Origin: Gossypium raimondii
Taxonomy: Eukaryota > Streptophyta > Magnoliopsida > Malvales > Malvaceae
Direction: 5' to 3'
Assembly: GCF_025698545.1 (NCBI RefSeq)
Contig: NC_068573.1
Span: 11,555,874-11,619,873, forward strand
DNA length: 64,000 nucleotides
Every line of letters starts with the position of its first letter. Positions within the stretch are counted from its first letter, which is position 1. Shown piece after piece: positions 57,925-64,000 of the stretch. Both the position numbers and the translations under genes were made by a program. The notes under the pieces are model-generated. The model ran no database searches. It was not told the origin of the DNA and saw only the letters and a program-made list of their open reading frames with translations.

Positions 57925-59882
57925 TTTTAATAAACTTGAAAACTTCACCTCATGGATTTGAATTAAAATCATATTAAATTTGATTTATCATAAAATATTA
58001 ATAACCTGAACTTGAAATGATTAGAGTAGAACCTAAACTTGAAATGATTGTGGTAGGGAACTTCAAATGATTCGATTAAATAACTTGAAATAATTTGAGT
58101 TTATAATGATTTACTCTAAAATTTGAATATTAAATTTAAATGTCTTAAACTCGAAATAACTTAAATATAAAATTTATTTAAATTTGAAGTAATTTAAACT
58201 CGAAATTAAAATAATTTATTAAGGTTTGAATTAATCTACAGATTGAGACTATAATGTTATCTTTGATACAATCATCATTATTATTAATTTATTATCAAAG
58301 TCATCAACAGGTGTGATGGCAAAAAAAAAAAAAGTTACGAACAGGTGTAGTTGACCCACTACTTGAAAATTTAGAGCAAAAGATTTCTATAAAACATAGG
58401 ATCGACAGAGAAAAGTTAGTTTTACATTAAACTATCTCAGTCTGTCAGCTTCCATTTTTTATGATTACATAGAGTAAAGTTACTGATATGCAATAATGAT
58501 GAAAATCCAAATTGATGGATATATAACACCCACATGATTTTATGTTTTACTTGTCTGGTTTTACTACAAGCTTTATTAAAAAAAAAAGGGTTTATTTCTT
58601 TATTTTTCTTCCATTTTCTCTTCTTTTTGAATTGACAAATTTCTTTCACAAAATGAGTAGACAAGAGAGCAGTTGAAAGGGTTTTCTAGTCCATCTTTGT
58701 CCAAAAGTGCTGACTTGCAAAGTCTTTCAAGTTGCCCCATCTACAGTCATTCTTTATTAAGAGAAATTATCAAAGATTTCGATGGCTATCAGCATAAATT
58801 TAAACTGTTTTAAAGTTGGATGCTATTAATTTATTTGATTACACGGTGTTTGCATGAATTATGTATATCTAATTCTACACTGCACGGTTTTAAGGGTACT
58901 TATATTCACTCTTTTGAGCTGCTTCAATTTCTTTCCTTGTTGATGCATCTCAATTAGAGCTTTTGAGACGAGATTTTCATTATAATCGAAATATTAGGAA
59001 AACGTGGAAATCGTTGTCTATTAATGTTCAAAAAGCTGTTCTTATCTGTCTTGTAAGATGAGAAGTACCGTGGGGCCTCATCTCATCTTCCTCAAACCCT
59101 ACAATGTTGAACTTGACCCATGATGTTTTTCGGTAAGAGGCCAAACTGAAATGTGATGAACAGTTTCCCATGAGATGAAATGTATTGTTATTTCCCTACA
59201 CGAGTGTGACACGTAGCGAGACACAAGGCAACTCACAGATAACCCTCCACGAGGAGCGATTCGTGCATAACTCATCGCTAGGAACACCTCATGGTGACCC
59301 CTCTCTTAAGACGGTCCATAAGATACCCCCAACACAGCCCTTCTAAATAGGCTTGAAGTTAGTGTTGCACAAATGTTAGTAAAATAACAGTAATATAAAG
59401 TTTTATATTAATCACAAGATCGAACAAGAACAATATTTATAAATTTAGAAAACAGAAAATAAAATTAAATAAAATTAAAATGTTGTACTGATAGTTGAGG
59501 CATGTATCGATAGTATTCTTAAGATAGATTCGATTGCTCCTTTAGTGCTGGAGAAACGATGGTCAACTGTCTCCCAAGATACAACAATAAGATGAGCACG
59601 GTAGTAGCACGGCTGCAGTTTTCAATGAACAATAGCCTCGTCTATCACCAAAAAACAGATTGGGAAATATGTAGGGAAAAAATATCTCGAAAACTTGGAA
59701 AATTTCAGTGTGTCTCTTCCCTGTCAGATTATTTGGTTTTTAAAATAAATTCATGGGAAGAATTTTTGGAAATCTTTGACTAATGGAGCCAAAACATGTC
59801 TGTGAATCAAGGAGACATTTCAACCTAAATTAACGTTTTAATTAAAGGAATTAACTCCTTTTGATCCCCAAAAAATAAGCTC
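57925..59882. other. Intergenic, no gene seen
   Basis: About 2 kb of AT-rich sequence. 57990-58200 has a loose repetition of AACTTGAAATGATT. Other short open frames (58437-58664, 59099-59287, 59559-59783) lack recognisable domains and are not called. Confidence 0.5.
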
Positions 59883-60140
59883 TGTTGAGGAAAATTAAGG
59901 ATACATATTGGGCTAAAATATTCGCAAGCCTAGAAACCTTTGATCGGTCCGGACATTTCACGTCGCCCATGTGGTGCAGGTTTGCCCTCAAACCCGGTGG
60001 ATTTGTATTTGCACCCCCTACGCGCGAGGGAGAGTATTAATTTAGTCATTTAATAATCACTAAGTTGGTTCACATATAGAAACATATTCCACTCTTGATA
60101 TAAAACCAATGTGGGACTAAGCTTTTCATTTTCCTCAACA
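59883..60140. mobile_element. Possible short solo LTR or TRIM
   Basis: Starts TGTTGAGGAAAAT and ends ATTTTCCTCAACA, a perfect 13-bp inverted repeat with TG...CA ends, 258 bp apart. It contains ACCAATGTGGGACTAAGC, a phrase common in plant LTRs. No 5-bp duplication is seen (AGCTC versus TAATT). It could be a MITE instead. Confidence 0.4.
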
Positions 60141-60511
60141 TAATTCACAAGTGGCTTACTTTGAATACCAATTTCTCATTCATTACTCAACCATTTTGAG
60201 CATATGATATATTATTGTAAAAATCTCATGGAGTAGAATATAAAACCATAGTTTTATTATTCAAATCTCTGCCTTTACTAATAGATAATATGCCTCAAAG
60301 CTTACAAAATATCTATTTTTTTTCCAACAGTTAGCCTGCTACGCACCCCTGTGGGGATCACTTACTACACAACCTCCGTGAGGACCACTGAGGTGCAATA
60401 ACCTCTTACAACCTAAGGGACAAGAATGTCAAAGCAAGATTACATAGTACACTATATGGCGACACTTAACCTGTAATGACCTTGCAACCCGACTGACCAC
60501 ATGATCATGCC
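60141..60511. other. Intergenic, no gene seen
   Basis: Unassigned sequence; the patch CTACGCACCCCTGTGGGGATC near 60350 is more GC-rich but has no recognisable feature. Confidence 0.45.
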
Positions 60512-60516
60512 TACCT

Positions 60517-60570
60517 TGTAACACCCCAAACCCGGTCTAAACATTATGACCGAATTTGGCGATGTTACAT
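60517..60570 (-). mobile_element. Left 54 bp of an LTR, interrupted by the next element
   Basis: TGTAACACCCCAAACCCGGT, then TAAACATTATGACCGAAT, matches the first bases of the solo LTR at 42545 closely. After 54 bp it is broken by the LTR starting at 60571. The rest of this LTR must lie beyond the window if the inner insertion is intact. Confidence 0.7.
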
Positions 60571-62812
60571 TGTAACACCCCTTACCCGTATTCGACGCCG
60601 GAATAGGCTACGAGGCATTATTAGAAGACATACATTTGCATACGTATTAAACTGAGTTACAAAATTTCATCCGAATCAAAACTTTTAAATTATTAACGTG
60701 CTTTTATAATTCTTTACAACATATTCTTAAAATATTATATTCATAACAAATAGGGCCTACGAGACCCGATATTTACTCATGTAATTCAAAGCTTCATTTC
60801 CATTTCATTCAATTCACAATTTCTCATGTTCACAATTCAAATCAATTTCTCAATCCAATATATATATATTTCAATCATCTAAGAATATAATTCAAGTTAC
60901 ACGAACTTACCAGGCTAAATTGCAGAAATACCAAAATTTAGGGACATTTTGGTAATTTTTTATTTTCCTCGAATTTCCACCCAATCTTGATATAAATTAA
61001 TATTTCATTCAATTTATTAATTTAAATAATAAAATAATTCATTTCATGCAATTTGGTCACTTTTTGACATTTTTACCAATTTATCCTTAAAATATTACTT
61101 TTATTCAATTTAGTCCTTGAACCTAAAACATGCAAATTGGTCATTTTTAATGAGAACTCATGCTAGTTGAATAATCATTTATTTTCCTCCTCCTCCTCTC
61201 CATTCCACATCCTTAATGTATAATATGCTTATATGTAACATTATCTATAATTCCACCATTTATTTATATATTAATTCAAAGCTGTCCACTTGAGTCATAG
61301 TCACTAAATTATTTATATCTTGAGCTACGGAACTCCAAATTAAGATCCGCTAAATTCCTATGAAACTAGACTCACATATCTTTTTACCATAAGATTTTCA
61401 GAATTTTTTGTTTAGCCAATAAGTACAGTTTATTCTTTAAAGTTTCCCCTGTTTCACTGTTTGACAGTTCCGACCCCTCTTCACTAAAAAATAATTATCT
61501 CTTTGTACAGAATTTGGATGATGTTTCCGTTTGTTTCTATTGAAAATATACTCATTCAGTATTTTAAACATATAAATTTAAGACTCTAATTATTTTTATT
61601 CAATTTTTGATGATTTTCCAAATTCAGAACAGGGGAACCCGAATTCATTCTGACCTTGTCTCACTAAATTTATTATATCTCATGATTTACAATTCCATTA
61701 CTTACACCGTTTCTTCTATGAGAAACTAGACTTAATTCGATTTCCACAATTTATGGTGAGTTTTCAAAGTTAACCTACTGTTGCTGTCCAAAACTGTTTT
61801 AGTGCAAGATGTTGATTTCTAAATTTATAACTCCCTAATTCCCTTTTTCTATAATATTTCCCATCATTTTCACTTATTTCCCTTCACTAATATATCAAGA
61901 ACATAAGACTTTATTTAAGAAAAACTCTACTATAACATCATTTCCATGCGTTTTCAACCATAACAAACTTAAAAATATATTGAAATCTTGATGTTCTTAC
62001 CTTATGCTATTGATTTCAAACTTTAACTTGATTTTCTCTCTCCTCCAGCTTCTGTTTCTTGAATCTAACTTGACATTCTAGCTCCCGATTGTCTCCTTAT
62101 TATTTTTCTCTCTTGGAAGCTATGGAAATTCTTTTGATTTCTTGGTGAAAATAGTGAATTTTTGGTGAGAGAACCGAATTGTAAAGAAAGCAAAACTTTC
62201 TTCTCTTCTCTTCTCTTCTAATGTTGGTTGCATGGAAAGATGACAATTTTTTCATCATCTTTACTCCATTTTATATTAATCATTTAATAATAAAATAATA
62301 CTAAAAATCTTAATAAAATATTAATTAAATAACATTTAACTAATTAATTAATTAAAAATATCACAAACATCATCATTACCTTCTGGAATTCTCTCTCTCT
62401 TTTTATTTGACCATTTTGCCCTTTATAATCTTTTGAAATTCCATCCTCGAGTCATCACTTAATTTGGTTAAATTACAATTTAGTCCCTCAAAATTCTTTA
62501 TCTTTTCAATTTGGTCCTAATTCATCCATTTTCCTTAGTTTCTAGATTATTCCACCCTTAAAATATTTACACTATTGGTCCTTTAAAATTTTTGTATTTA
62601 CACTTTAACCCCTCAAATTTTGAGTATTTACTCTTGGGCAACAAAATTTTTCTCACTTTTGCAATTTAATCCTTTCTTGAATTAATATGTCATAATATAC
62701 TTCCCAATGTTGACATAACTCAATATTACCCTTTTATCACTTTATTTCCTTATTTTACTATATCAAGGATATTATCTTACTTTCTTATTGTAGTAATTTT
62801 CGTGGTATTACA
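60571..62812 (-). repeat. 3' LTR of a gypsy element on the minus strand
   Basis: 2,242 bp starting TGTAACACCCCTTACCCG and ending TCGTGGTATTACA. The left end resembles the nested LTR at 8780 (TGTAACACC..., GCCGGA, TACGAGGCATTA). It is followed on the right by a polypurine tract in minus orientation, so it is the 3' LTR of an element that continues to the right. Confidence 0.8.
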
Positions 62813-62830
62813 TTTCTCTCCCCTTAAAAT
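62813..62830 (-). other. Polypurine tract of that element
   Basis: The minus strand reads ATTTTAAGGGGAGAGAAA directly before TGTAATACC. Just upstream on the minus strand is GAAATTTCGAGGACGAAATT, which is typical of the segment before the PPT in plant Del/Tekay elements. Confidence 0.8.
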
Positions 62831-64000
62831 AAATTTCGTCCTCGAAATTTCTTTGTTTTATTTTATCATGAACTTCATCATTTCTATATTCTTTCAATTA
62901 TCCTTTTCTATCCATTCTTATCACTAACATTTCTAGTTTTTATATCATTTTGTACTTCCTTTTCAATAATATTCTTCTTTTACTTAATCAAGTTCTTATT
63001 TCCTCTCTTCTTCATAACCGTAAGTCCTTTCTTCATTTAGTTTTCTTAAAGTCATCTCTATCATTCTATAGTTCCCTTCGTACATATTTACCTAGCTTAG
63101 TATTTGTATTCATTCTCTATCCTTTCATTTCACAATTTATTTTTAATTCAATATTTCAAACATGAATCAAATGTAAACATTTACCTTGTAACGAAAATTA
63201 TTTATCTTTTTTAGCAGAGGCCCAGTAGATTAAACAGAATACTTAAGATATACGGAACTGATATAGAGGTGCATTATTATGCACTATTAAACAGAAAGCA
63301 CTAAAGTATTATACAGAGAACATAAATGTGCTAATAATCAGAAAGCACCGATGTGCTAATGATCAGAGAGCACGCTAAACTCCCTTAACATCCTAATAGT
63401 TCTAATCTCGTCTACTTGGTCAAGTTATTTCATGCATGCATATTACTTTTACACTTTTCTCATAATGCTTTTACATGCTTTACAATTTAATTCTTGTATC
63501 AATAACCCGTATATTTATATCTTTTCTACCTTTAATACATGTATTATATTTCAAAATTCATTATTCATCCGTAATTTACTAATAATCCATATCATGTACT
63601 TCACATATCATGTTTACATGTTTTTCAATTTAGTCATCAACACAATATTTCTTGTAGCAAAACAATACACTTTCTAAATATGCATGCAAAACAGAACAAT
63701 AACCGATCATAAACCGACCAGACCAACAGCGCTTTCGTCTAACATTATAATTAGCTAACATTCTCACAACATAAAAACTCTATCAGAACTGAACAATTAC
63801 ACATACATATCTCTGAGAATAAAATAATATATATAATATCCAAAAAAGATCATCATGTTCATTTCGACTGTAACCTTCATACACAGACATCTTTACCACT
63901 TAATTATCATTTCTCTGACTAATTCTATTATCACGAACCTCACTTTATTCCATTCACTAAGAAAAACTTCCATTAATACATACATTCTTTTAGGTATCAT
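62831..64000 (-). mobile_element. 3' internal non-coding part of that element, off the window edge
   Basis: No integrase or other pol motif is visible in 1.2 kb, whereas coding usually ends close to the PPT in this group. A short repeat GAGGTGCATTATTATGCACT, then GAAAGCACTAAAG, GAAAGCACCGATGTGC and GAGAGCACGCTAAACTCC lies at 63265-63385; such arrays usually belong to LTRs. This could be a non-autonomous element or an insertion into another LTR. Confidence 0.5.

Noticed and set aside
59559..59783. 74-aa plus-strand frame
   Set aside because: No recognisable family, no intron or motif support, repeat-rich surroundings.

Overview
This is a plant nuclear window, most likely from cotton (Gossypium) or a close Malvaceae relative. 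It is AT-rich, has intron-bearing genes with GT/AG junctions, and is dominated by nested LTR retrotransposons of types I recognise from cotton: an Ogre/Tat-lineage element with an extra ORF1 (DUF7745-like), and Del/Tekay-like LTRs beginning TGTAACACC and carrying CACACGGCC motifs. No bacterial, organellar or viral genome features are seen.

Layout. 1-720: a broken plant-mobile-domain (PMD) gene fragment on the minus strand. 1068-21577: a 20.5-kb Ogre/Tat-type element on the plus strand, complete from LTR to LTR with an AACCT target duplication. It holds a tRNA-Arg-type primer site, ORF1, gag, protease, a spliceable intron, RT, RNase H, a second (archaeal-type) RNase H, integrase, a 12-unit tandem repeat and a polypurine tract. 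All its coding parts carry stops or frameshifts, and a 3.7-kb solo LTR (ACTAG duplication) is inserted between gag and protease. 21883-22674: an intact intronless short-chain dehydrogenase gene starting 305 bp after that element. 24742-26982: a two-exon SWI/SNF subunit gene (SNF12/BAF60/SWP73). 27738-28505: a fold-back Mutator-like MITE with a 9-bp duplication. 28708-33949: a decayed Ty1/copia element on the minus strand with two 486-bp LTRs and an ATAAA duplication. 33955-39359: degenerate repeats. 39360-48530: a stack of gypsy LTR insertions. 48627-48664: a short stray copy of FIGL1 exon 2. 49534-50120: a MITE. 51293-55321: a 13-exon FIDGETIN-LIKE 1 (FIGL1) AAA-ATPase gene, with a minisatellite 0.4-0.9 kb upstream. 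55898-57430: an intronless CYP94-family cytochrome P450 on the minus strand, convergent with FIGL1. 57557-64000: another MITE and more nested LTR sequence running off the window.

The four intact genes (SDR, SWP73, FIGL1, CYP94) have unrelated jobs: oxidoreduction, chromatin remodelling, control of meiotic recombination, and fatty-acid or jasmonate-type hydroxylation. I see no evidence that they form a pathway cluster; they are ordinary gene islands in a repeat sea. I do not see a wholly new biological system. The most unusual signals are the in-frame intron in the Ogre-like element, the FIGL1 exon fragment upstream of FIGL1, the paired tRNA-like segments inside a solo LTR, and the nearly fully palindromic MULE-MITE.
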